From an uncultured Clostridium sp. (GTDB taxonomy: Bacteria > Bacillota > Clostridia > Clostridiales > Clostridiaceae): a DNA stretch of 7,574 bases. Location: contig CAKVNP010000093.1 in the NCBI GenBank assembly GCA_934777095.1, forward strand, positions 1 to 7,574, read 5' to 3'. The notes beneath the pieces are model-generated. The model had not been told where the DNA came from. It did not search any database and saw only the letters and a list, made by a program, of their open reading frames with translations. This document shows positions 1 through 5,353 of the stretch, piece by piece (position 1 is the stretch's first letter; each line of letters opens with the position of its first letter). The translations under genes were made by a program, and so were the position numbers.

Positions 1-257
1 AAACATTATTAGTTAAAGGTGCATCAGCAGTATCAGCATGGTTAATTGGTGTAGGCTTAACAATAGTAGGATATCAAGCAAACGTTGCACAAACAGCATC
101 AACAATATTTGGAATGAGAGTATTAATGATAGGTATACCTTCAGTAGTAAGTATTATAGGATTTATAATTTACAAAAAGGGATATAAAATAGAAGGTAAA
201 TTCCAAGATGATATAATGAGACAATTAGAAGAAAAGAGAAACTCACAAATAGCATAA
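1..257 (+). CDS. GPH-family sugar:cation symporter, C-terminal fragment
   Basis: This is the 3' end of a gene that starts before the window; the reading frame is set by codons beginning at base 3 and ends with TAA at 255-257, giving 84 visible residues. They show two hydrophobic segments (around SAWLIGVGLTIVGY and then VLMIGIPSVVSIIGFIIY), followed by a charged cytoplasmic tail ending EEKRNSQIA. The pattern of a G-M-R turn, a last helix containing IPSVVS, then Y-K-x-x-G-Y-K-I-E-G is typical of the end of MelB/LacS/XylP-type glycoside-pentoside-hexuronide permeases. The protein stops soon after the last helix, so it lacks the PTS EIIA-like domain that LacS of streptococci carries. The next gene on the same strand is a beta-galactosidase, so lactose, melibiose or another galactoside is the likely substrate. 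The family call is fairly sure; the substrate is inferred from context. Confidence 0.75.
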   Translation, partial: TLLVKGASAVSAWLIGVGLTIVGYQANVAQTASTIFGMRVLMIGIPSVVSIIGFIIYKKGYKIEGKFQDDIMRQLEEKRNSQIA

Positions 258-262
258 TAGAT

Positions 263-286
263 AAACCCAGTCTTAGGGCTGGGTTT
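263..286 (+). terminator. Hairpin after the permease gene, probable terminator
   Basis: A perfect 8-bp inverted repeat (AAACCCAG at 263-270 and CTGGGTTT at 279-286) with an 8-nt loop begins five bases after the permease stop codon. The T-run is short (three Ts, then AATAAT), so termination may be partial, leaving some read-through into the beta-galactosidase gene. Confidence 0.6.
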
Positions 287-300
287 AATAATATCCTTTA

Positions 301-366
301 GGTAAAAAAGAGTAAAAATAGGTAAAAATCTAGTAAAAAATATATATACATGTTAAAATAATGATG
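301..366 (+). promoter_or_regulatory. Promoter of the beta-galactosidase gene with phased A-tracts
   Basis: An extended -10 element TGTTAAAAT (351-359, hexamer TAAAAT at 354-359) lies 35 bases before the gene, with no good -35 hexamer at the expected place (331-336 reads TAGTAA). Directly upstream, four A-tracts (304-309, 314-318, 324-328, 335-340) each follow a GT and repeat every 10-11 bases, one per helical turn. Phased A-tracts bend DNA and can act like UP elements, which could make up for the poor -35. No obvious operator dyad is seen here. The promoter assignment is by eye only. Confidence 0.5.
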
Positions 367-393
367 AATTAATGAGATTTTTTAGGGGGAACA

Positions 394-2349
394 ATGATGT
401 ATTTAGGTGTAGATTATTATCCAGAGCACTGGAATGAAAATATGTTAGAGGAAGATTTAAATAATATTTTAGAATTAGGCAGCAATGTCATTAGGATTGG
501 TGAATTTGCTTGGCATATGATGGAAAAGACTGAAGGTAATTATGATTTTTCATATTTTGATAATATTATCAAAAGAGCAAAAGAAAAAGGCCTAAAAGTT
601 ATTTTTGGTACTCCTACAGCTACAATGCCAGCATGGCTTGCTAATAATTACCCAGATTGTTTATCAGAATTTGAAGATAATACTAAGAGAGTATTTGGAG
701 GAAGAAGACAATATTGCTTTAATAGCAGAACATACCATAAATTCTCTGAAAAAATAATTAGAGAATTAGCTGATCATTATAAGGATGAAGAAGGGATAGT
801 AGCTTGGCAGATAGATAATGAATTTGGGCATGAAGGAAGTGATATCTGCTTCTGTGATGAATGTAAAAGAGCATTTAGAGAATACTTAAAAGAAAGCTAC
901 AATAATGATATAGACAGATTAAATGAAATATGGGGAACTGTATTCTGGTCTCAAGAATATAACAGCTTTGACGAAATTCCTTTACCAGCAAAGACGATAA
1001 CGACTCATAATCCAGCTTTAAGAATGGAATGGGAAAGGTTTAGAAGCTTAAGTGTTGAAAGATATGCCAAAATGCAGGTTGATATTTTAAAAGAAATATT
1101 AGGGGAAGAATCGGTAGTAATCCATGATTTTTCAGGAGGATATTTTGATAAAAGCTATGATTTCTCAAAGGTTGCTCAGCATTTAGATGTAGTAGCATTT
1201 AATAATTACCCAGTATGGGGAGGTCAGAGAGAACCTATTCCAGCTTATGAAATAGCCTGTGGATTAGACTTTATGAGAGGAGCTAAAAAACAGAATTTCT
1301 GGATAACAGAAGCTATTATGGGAGCTCAAGGTCATGATGTAATAGGATATCTTCCAAGACCAAACCAAGCGAAAATGTGGTCTTATCAAGCAATGGCACA
1401 TGGCTGTAACTCATTAATGTATTTTAGATATAGAGGTGCAGTTAAAGGGGCAGAACAATATTGCTATGGTATCTTAGATCAAGACAATATAAAGAGAAGA
1501 AAGTTCTTTGAAGTACAGGATTTCTTTAAAGATATGAAGGTGAATGAAGAAGTGATTAATAGCAGATTAAATGCTGACGTTGCAGTAGTTTATGATTATG
1601 AATCAATGGCTTCATTTAGAATACAAAAACAAAGCTTTTTAATGGATTATAAAAATGAAGTTTATAGATTATATAGACCGTTCTATAATAAAAATGTAAA
1701 TATAGATGTGATTCCATCATATGCTGATTTTAGCGAATATAAAGTATTATTATTACCAACAATGATAGTATTTAAAAAGGATGTTCAAGAGAGAATCAGA
1801 GAATTTGTAAGAAATGGTGGTAAAGTAGTATTCAGCTTTAGAACAGCTATCAAAGATTACTATAACAACTTAACTTTAGGTGAGTTAAATCCAACATATT
1901 ATAATGATTTAATTGGTGGATTTGTTGAAGAAATAGAATCTCTTCAAGAAGGGCAGGATGTAGCAATAAAAGGTGTAGAAGGATTTGCAGGAGTAGCTGG
2001 CAGTGGAACAGTATTTAGAGATATGTTAAAAACTACTACAGCAAAATCATTATTTGTATATGATGATGAATTCTACAATCATTTATCGGCAGTAACAGTA
2101 AATGACTACGAACAAGGTCAAGCTTATTACATTGGAACAGGTTTAGATAATAACACAATGGATGTAATTGCAGATAAAATCCTAAAAGAAGCAGGGATTG
2201 AAATTATCGAATCTGCAGAAGGTGTTGAAGTAGTAAAGAGAGATGTGGCTGGAGAAGTTTATTATTTTGTAATGAACCACACTGATAAAGTAAAAGAATT
2301 TAATGGTATTGAATTAAAAGCTTACGAAAGCAGAATAATAAAAAAGTAA
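394..2349 (+). CDS. GH42 beta-galactosidase
   Basis: This is a complete 651-residue glycoside hydrolase family 42 protein, predicted to release terminal beta-galactose from galactosides in the cytoplasm; no signal peptide is visible. The N-terminal TIM barrel starts with the family hallmark YLGVDYYPEHW (residues 3-13). The acid/base is Glu143 in WQIDNEFGH, and the probable nucleophile is Glu306 in FWITEAIMG. Cys108 with Cys152, Cys154 and Cys157 (C-x-C-x2-C) matches the structural zinc site known from Thermus GH42. Residues from about 393 to 600 fit the trimerisation domain, and a short beta-rich C-terminal domain follows. Length is normal for the family. There are two adjacent ATGs: AGGGGG at 384-389 lies 4 nt from ATG 394 and 7 nt from ATG 397, so 397 may be the true start; numbering here uses 394. 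It follows a galactoside-type permease gene, which supports a role in galactoside use. Lactose as substrate is unproven, since many GH42 enzymes prefer plant galacto-oligosaccharides. Confidence 0.93.
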   Translation: MMYLGVDYYPEHWNENMLEEDLNNILELGSNVIRIGEFAWHMMEKTEGNYDFSYFDNIIKRAKEKGLKVIFGTPTATMPAWLANNYPDCLSEFEDNTKRVFGGRRQYCFNSRTYHKFSEKIIRELADHYKDEEGIVAWQIDNEFGHEGSDICFCDECKRAFREYLKESYNNDIDRLNEIWGTVFWSQEYNSFDEIPLPAKTITTHNPALRMEWERFRSLSVERYAKMQVDILKEILGEESVVIHDFSGGYFDKSYDFSKVAQHLDVVAFNNYPVWGGQREPIPAYEIACGLDFMRGAKKQNFWITEAIMGAQGHDVIGYLPRPNQAKMWSYQAMAHGCNSLMYFRYRGAVKGAEQYCYGILDQDNIKRRKFFEVQDFFKDMKVNEEVINSRLNADVAVVYDYESMASFRIQKQSFLMDYKNEVYRLYRPFYNKNVNIDVIPSYADFSEYKVLLLPTMIVFKKDVQERIREFVRNGGKVVFSFRTAIKDYYNNLTLGELNPTYYNDLIGGFVEEIESLQEGQDVAIKGVEGFAGVAGSGTVFRDMLKTTTAKSLFVYDDEFYNHLSAVTVNDYEQGQAYYIGTGLDNNTMDVIADKILKEAGIEIIESAEGVEVVKRDVAGEVYYFVMNHTDKVKEFNGIELKAYESRIIKK

Positions 2350-2369
2350 AAGATTGAACTTTTACTTTT
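2342..2369 (+). terminator. AT-rich perfect inverted repeat over the beta-galactosidase stop codon
   Basis: AAAAGTAAAAG (2342-2352) and CTTTTACTTTT (2359-2369) form a perfect 11-bp stem with a 6-nt loop; the TAA stop (2347-2349) lies inside the left arm. The stem is AT-rich and therefore weak. It could help end transcription or protect the mRNA 3' end, but the main terminator is the hairpin at 2430-2482. Confidence 0.4.
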
Positions 2370-2407
2370 GTAATGATGAATTATGAATGCTGAATGATGA
2401 ATTAAGG

Positions 2408-2427
2408 AAAAAACTCTTCCAGAGTTT
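2408..2427 (-). terminator. Possible terminator for the minus-strand repressor transcript
   Basis: AAACTCT (2411-2417) and AGAGTTT (2421-2427) form a 7-bp stem with a 3-nt loop. Read on the minus strand, the stem runs into six Ts (complement of the A-run 2408-2413), as in an intrinsic terminator. It would end leftward transcription about 175 bases past the repressor stop codon. Confidence 0.45.
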
Positions 2428-2429
2428 CA

Positions 2430-2482
2430 GAGGATGTAGTAGATTTGCATAAAAGCAAATCTATTACATCCTCCATTTTTTT
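2430..2482 (+). terminator. Strong intrinsic terminator of the beta-galactosidase gene
   Basis: Arms at 2430-2448 (starting GAGGATGTAG) and 2455-2473 (ending TACATCCTC) pair over 19 positions with a single G-T wobble and a 6-nt loop ATAAAA. Two bases later comes a run of seven Ts (2476-2482). This is a textbook Rho-independent terminator for the plus-strand transcript, and it sits between two copies of the 17-bp repeat. Confidence 0.85.
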
Positions 2483-2514
2483 AATGATGAATTATGAATT
2501 AATAATTTATATTA

Positions 2515-2535
2515 TTAAATGGCAATGCCATTTAA
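2515..2535. repeat. Short hairpin inside the repeat cluster
   Basis: TTAAATGGC (2515-2523) and GCCATTTAA (2527-2535) form a perfect 9-bp stem around a 3-nt loop. There is no T-run on either strand, so it is unlikely to be a terminator alone. It is probably part of the folded core of the repeat element. Confidence 0.5.
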
Positions 2536-2547
2536 GATTATCCAATC

Positions 2548-2571
2548 AAAATTCCACCTAAGTGGAATTTT
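2548..2571 (-). terminator. Hairpin downstream of the repressor gene, possible terminator
   Basis: AAAATTCCAC (2548-2557) and GTGGAATTTT (2562-2571) form a perfect 10-bp stem with a CTAA loop. It lies about 30 bases past the minus-strand stop codon of the repressor gene. The four Ts that end the arm are part of the stem, and no longer T-run follows on either strand, so termination may be weak and equal in both directions. Confidence 0.45.
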
Positions 2572-2601
2572 CACCGCAATTCATCATTCATAATTCATCA
2601 T

Positions 2602-3618
2602 TCATAATTTACTAACTGTTTCTCTAACTACTAGTTTATTATTTAAGATAATGCTTTTGCTGTATTCGTTGTTATTTTCGACTTTCTCTAGAAGAAGATC
2701 AGCAGCATTTAACCCGAGTAGGGCCATGTTTTGATCGATAGTGGAAAGTTTAGGTTCAACAATTCTACTAAGCTCAATATTATCAAAACCGATAATTGAA
2801 ATATCTCCTGGTATATTTAATCCTAAGCGTTTGCAGGCATTTATTGCGCCTACAGCCATTAAATCATTGCAGGCAAAAATAGCTGTAATATTTCTATTTT
2901 TTGATAAAACTTCAGTGATTTTGTTAATTGTATTATCTACAGTTTCTGCGCCGTTACCTTTTCCAATGTTAATAATATTATCCGGTAAAAAAGCGTTTTT
3001 AGCTTCCAGCATTCTTTTGTAGATCTTTTCTTTAATATCATAAGAATAACTATGTTCACCACGGATAAATAAAATATTCTTATGGTTATTATCAAATAAG
3101 TATTCTAGAGCAACTTCTGCACCATATTCTTCATCATTTGATACATAAGAAATATTAGGAACTTGTAGATGTCCATTAATAAACACAATAGGTATTGACC
3201 TAGAAATCCTTAAATAAAATTTTGATTTAATATTTGCAGGAGTAGGATCTAGAACTATTATGCCAGCAACATTTCTTGCCATTAAATCATTAATGCATTG
3301 AATTTCTTCCTTTTTATCGTTATTAAAACAGCATAAAATTAAGGAGTAGCCCTTGGATTTTAAAGTCTTTTCAATATTTGTAACGACTTCAGGAAAAAAC
3401 ATATTATTAATACTTGGCAGCACTACTCCAATGGCAGTGGAACGCTGTCTTGTAAGTTCCCTAGCTTGTACGTTAGGTATAAAATTTAATTCTTGAATAA
3501 CTTTTAATACTTTTTCTTTCGTTTCAGTTTTAACAGGATAATTTCCATTCATTACTCTTGAGACAGTTGCAACGGAAACTCCTGCTTTTTTAGCTACATC
3601 AGATATAGTTACTTTCAT
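2602..3618 (-). CDS. LacI/GalR-family transcriptional repressor
   Basis: A complete 338-residue one-domain-plus-HTH regulator of normal family length. Residues 3-24 (TISDVAKKAGVSVATVSRVMNG) are the classic LacI helix-turn-helix, and the hinge runs to about residue 60. The rest is a periplasmic-binding-protein-like effector domain with GVVLPSINNMFFPEV (64-78), FACNDLMAVGAI (248-259) and DISIIGFDNIELSRIVEPKLSTI (272-294). The start is supported by GAGGGG on the minus strand (3633 to 3628), 9 nt from the ATG. The gene lies downstream of galK on the same strand, but a terminator separates them. The dyad in the galK promoter has the central CG expected for this family, so a role as galactose-responsive repressor of galK is likely but inferred; the effector cannot be read from sequence. 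Its stop codon (TGA) and the last two codons lie in repeat sequence shared with the intergenic cluster. Confidence 0.93.
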   Translation of the reverse strand: MKVTISDVAKKAGVSVATVSRVMNGNYPVKTETKEKVLKVIQELNFIPNVQARELTRQRSTAIGVVLPSINNMFFPEVVTNIEKTLKSKGYSLILCCFNNDKKEEIQCINDLMARNVAGIIVLDPTPANIKSKFYLRISRSIPIVFINGHLQVPNISYVSNDEEYGAEVALEYLFDNNHKNILFIRGEHSYSYDIKEKIYKRMLEAKNAFLPDNIINIGKGNGAETVDNTINKITEVLSKNRNITAIFACNDLMAVGAINACKRLGLNIPGDISIIGFDNIELSRIVEPKLSTIDQNMALLGLNAADLLLEKVENNNEYSKSIILNNKLVVRETVSKL

Positions 3619-3627
3619 TGTCTTTTT

Positions 3628-3677
3628 CCCCTCATTTATAATAGTTATATTATACCTTAATATTGAGAATTACAAAA
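3628..3677 (-). promoter_or_regulatory. Promoter and ribosome binding site of the repressor gene
   Basis: On the minus strand a perfect TATAAT -10 hexamer reads from 3654 to 3649, and GAGGGG (3633 to 3628) is the ribosome binding site. The -35 is poor: TTGTAA (3675 to 3670) has 15-bp spacing and TTTTGT (3677 to 3672) has 17-bp spacing. No CG-centred operator like the one at galK is visible, so autoregulation is not supported. Confidence 0.5.
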
Positions 3678-3716
3678 TAGCAGTTGAGAATATAAGGCAA
3701 TAACTCTTGGTAATAT

Positions 3717-3746
3717 AAAAGGAACCCTATTACTAGAGTTCCTTTT
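3717..3746 (-). terminator. Terminator of galK
   Basis: AAAAGGAAC (3717-3725) and GTTCCTTTT (3738-3746) form a perfect 9-bp stem with a 12-nt loop that can close further (CT with AG). Read on the minus strand, the arm ends in four Ts followed by ATATTA. It lies 73 bases past the galK stop and about 100 bases before the repressor start, so galK and the repressor are probably separate transcripts. The shape is symmetric and could also work on the plus strand. Confidence 0.7.
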
Positions 3747-3818
3747 GGATTAAAAGTAGTAAAATATATTTTAAATTAATTGGTATCAAATGTTAGATAA
3801 TTGGTTAAGAAATAATAA

Positions 3819-4991
3819 TTATTTAAGCGTTCCAGCACCATCTGCAATAGTAGCTACGTAGAATTCTGGCGCATAGCCAATTTCTTCAGTATATTTTTCA
3901 GTGATAGTATTGATAAATAAATCAATAGATTCTTCTTTTACTATACTTACGGTACAACCACCGAACCCTGCTCCGGTCATTCTAGCACCGATAACTCCTG
4001 GTACTTCCCATGCTAGTGATACTAAAGTATCTAGTTCTTTACCAGTAACTTCATAATCATCTCTTAATGAAATATGAGATTCTGTCATAAGTTGTCCAAA
4101 TTTTATTAAATCGTTATTTTCTAAAGATTCTACAGCCTTTAAAGTACGTTGGTTTTCATATACTGCATGACGAGCTCTCTTTAATCTAATTGGATCTTTG
4201 ATAGCTGATTTAACTGCTTCAAATTCTTCTTCAGTTAGTTCTCCTAAAGAGTTAACTTTTTTAACTGTATTAATTTCAGCTAGAGCTGTTTCACACTCAG
4301 AACGTCTTTCATTATATTTAGAATCAGCTAGTCCTCTTTTTTTATTTGTATTTCCGATAACTATTTTATAACCATCCATATTTACTTTGCTATATCTGTA
4401 TTTTAATGTATTGCAATCTAGTAAGATAGCACATCCTTCTTTACCCATACCAATAGCAAATTGGTCCATGATTCCGCAGTTTACTCCAATGAATTTATTT
4501 TCAGCTTCTTGGCACATTTTTACCATTGAAATCATATCTAAGTTTAAATTATGAACATGGTTTAAAATTACAGCCATTAATACTTCTAATGATGCAGAAG
4601 ATGAAAGTCCTGCTCCGTTTGGAATATTACCATAGAATAATATATCAAAACCAGTAGGAATTTTATTTCCGTGATCTTCGAAAGCTTTTATTACACCTTT
4701 TGTGTAGTTTGACCAGTCATCAGCTTTATCATAAACTAAATTATCTAAGTCGTATTCAATTATTCCTAAATCTTCAAAATTTAAAGACATCATTCTTACT
4801 TTTCTATCATTTCTATTTGCTACAATAGCATAAGTTCCAAATGATAAAGCACAAGGGAATACATGTCCACCGTTATAATCTGTATGTTCGCCAATTAAAT
4901 TAACTCTTCCTGGTGAAAAATAAACGTTATCATATTTTTCATTAAAAAGTTCAGTGAATTTTTCTTGTAAATTTAGAATTGTATTATCCAT
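3819..4991 (-). CDS. galK: Galactokinase
   Basis: This 390-residue GHMP-family kinase phosphorylates alpha-D-galactose with ATP to galactose-1-phosphate, the first committed step of the Leloir pathway, in the cytoplasm. The galactokinase signature [15 protein letters not shown] (residues 28-42) holds the sugar-binding Glu35, His36 and Asp38, with catalytic Arg29 in SPGR. The ATP-binding loop is [11 protein letters not shown] (124-134). The catalytic Asp176 lies in GIMDQFAIG, and GHMP motif 3 is [11 protein letters not shown] (336-346). All key residues are present and the length is normal. The start is supported by GGAGG on the minus strand (5003 to 4999), 7 nt from the ATG. The gene appears monocistronic: a terminator follows it, and neither galT nor galE is in the window. 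A GalR-type dyad overlaps its promoter, so control by the neighbouring LacI-family repressor is expected. Confidence 0.98.
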   Translation of the reverse strand: MDNTILNLQEKFTELFNEKYDNVYFSPGRVNLIGEHTDYNGGHVFPCALSFGTYAIVANRNDRKVRMMSLNFEDLGIIEYDLDNLVYDKADDWSNYTKGVIKAFEDHGNKIPTGFDILFYGNIPNGAGLSSSASLEVLMAVILNHVHNLNLDMISMVKMCQEAENKFIGVNCGIMDQFAIGMGKEGCAILLDCNTLKYRYSKVNMDGYKIVIGNTNKKRGLADSKYNERRSECETALAEINTVKKVNSLGELTEEEFEAVKSAIKDPIRLKRARHAVYENQRTLKAVESLENNDLIKFGQLMTESHISLRDDYEVTGKELDTLVSLAWEVPGVIGARMTGAGFGGCTVSIVKEESIDLFINTITEKYTEEIGYAPEFYVATIADGAGTLK

Positions 4992-5019
4992 ATTTATTCC
5001 TCCATATTCTCTTTATATA

Positions 5020-5043
5020 TTTATAGTAACCGATTACTATAAA
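5020..5043. promoter_or_regulatory. GalR/LacI-type operator in the galK promoter
   Basis: A 24-bp dyad has perfect 10-bp arms (TTTATAGTAA at 5020-5029 and TTACTATAAA at 5034-5043) around CCGA, with the CpG at 5031-5032 exactly at the centre. The core GTAACCGATTAC fits GTAAnCGnTTAC, the inner part of the E. coli GalR operator consensus; a central CG is the hallmark of LacI-family sites. It lies between and over the predicted -35 and -10 of galK, where bound repressor would block RNA polymerase. The likely partner is the LacI-family protein encoded next to galK. Confidence 0.8.
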
Positions 5044-5051
5044 AAAGTAAA
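5020..5051 (-). promoter_or_regulatory. galK: galK promoter
   Basis: On the minus strand TTTACT (5051 to 5046) is a fair -35, and TACTAT (5028 to 5023) is a fair -10 at 17-bp spacing; TATAAA (5025 to 5020) is an alternative -10. Neither hexamer is perfect. The operator dyad covers the -10 and most of the spacer. Confidence 0.5.
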
Positions 5052-5098
5052 CTATATATTAAAATATTTTTCAATAATTAATACTGATTTTATCTCAA

Positions 5099-5113
5099 AC
5101 AATACGTTTTCAT
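5099..5113 (-). promoter_or_regulatory. Possible CcpA cre site upstream of galK
   Basis: On the minus strand the 15 bases ATGAAAACGTATTGT match the Bacillus cre consensus WTGNAANCGNWNNCW at all positions but the C near the end. Its centre is 74 bp upstream of the operator centre, above the predicted galK -35. Catabolite control of galactose genes is common in Firmicutes, but a site this far upstream is not a simple roadblock to galK. One near-match in an intergenic region is weak evidence. Confidence 0.35.
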
Positions 5114-5171
5114 AAGAAAGGCGGAAAGAAGAGCTTTTTCAGGGGATGTGTAAGTATGTTACTAGTATAAT

Positions 5172-5189
5172 ATAGTAATCAGTTTCTAT
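5172..5189. promoter_or_regulatory. Degenerate second operator-like site
   Basis: The 18 bases ATAGTAATCAGTTTCTAT match the galK operator core (5023-5040) at 14 of 18 positions, but the central CG has become CA. It directly follows a TATAAT hexamer (5166-5171) on the plus strand, and its centre lies 149 bp from the strong operator. It could be an auxiliary site for looping or for the divergent gene, or a chance match. Confidence 0.25.
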
Positions 5190-5353
5190 GGAAAGCTGAG
5201 CTATTTAGAATTTCTAAAGAATAATATAATAAAATCTTAATAAATTTATTATGAGGATTTAATAATTATGATGTATAGTATAAATATGGAAAATAAAGAA
5301 GGGATTAGCGGGGGAAAGAAGAAATAATAATGTAGGGGATTGGAGGAATATAA

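Larger units (their letters stand above)
2371..2610. repeat. Cluster of ATGATGAATTATGAAT-type repeats between convergent genes
   Basis: The 17-mer AATGATGAATTATGAAT occurs three times without mismatch: plus strand at 2372-2388 and 2483-2499, and inverted at 2586-2602. Partial copies extend each end (for example 2391-2405, 2577-2588 and 2601-2610), so the block begins and ends in repeat sequence of opposite orientation. Between the copies lie four hairpins (2411-2427, 2430-2473, 2515-2535, 2548-2571). No coding capacity is present. The layout resembles a small non-autonomous element or a pair of nested ones, with the 17-mer as terminal inverted repeat (2483-2602, 120 bp, being the simplest unit). 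The element type is inferred. The right end reaches into the last codons of the repressor gene. Confidence 0.75.
4992..5353. other. Divergent regulatory region between galK and the glycosyltransferase gene
   Basis: This 362-base stretch has no convincing gene. On the galK side it holds the ribosome binding site, promoter and operator (4999-5051) and a cre-like site (5099-5113). Towards the glycosyltransferase it holds TATAAT hexamers on the plus strand at 5166-5171 and 5225-5230, both without a clear -35, an operator-like sequence at 5172-5189, a 7-bp-arm inverted repeat at 5204-5218 and an AT palindrome at 5238-5251. GGAGG at 5342-5346 is the ribosome binding site for the gene at 5354. A 19-codon ORF at 5268-5327 is not credible enough to call. 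Confidence 0.6.

Noticed and set aside
2371..2610. CRISPR-like reading of the 17-bp repeats
   Set aside because: Only three full copies, one of them inverted, with unequal spacing of about 100 bases filled by hairpins; no cas genes.
2741..3022. 93-codon plus-strand ORF
   Set aside because: It lies wholly antisense to the effector domain of the LacI-family repressor, has no good ribosome binding site and no recognisable protein features.
3822..3835. cre-like sequence TTTAAGCGTTCCAG
   Set aside because: It lies in the last codons of galK, fails several constrained positions of the cre consensus and is far from any promoter.
5204..5251. Inverted repeat TTTAGAA-T-TTCTAAA (5204-5218) and 14-bp AT palindrome (5238-5251)
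   Set aside because: Both are built almost only of A and T in a very AT-rich region, where such palindromes are expected by chance; no position-specific role could be argued.
5268..5327. 19-codon ORF before the glycosyltransferase gene, a possible leader peptide
   Set aside because: GAGGA at 5253-5257 is 10-13 nt away, the peptide (Lys-rich end) shows no attenuator pattern, and no hairpin follows it before the gene start.
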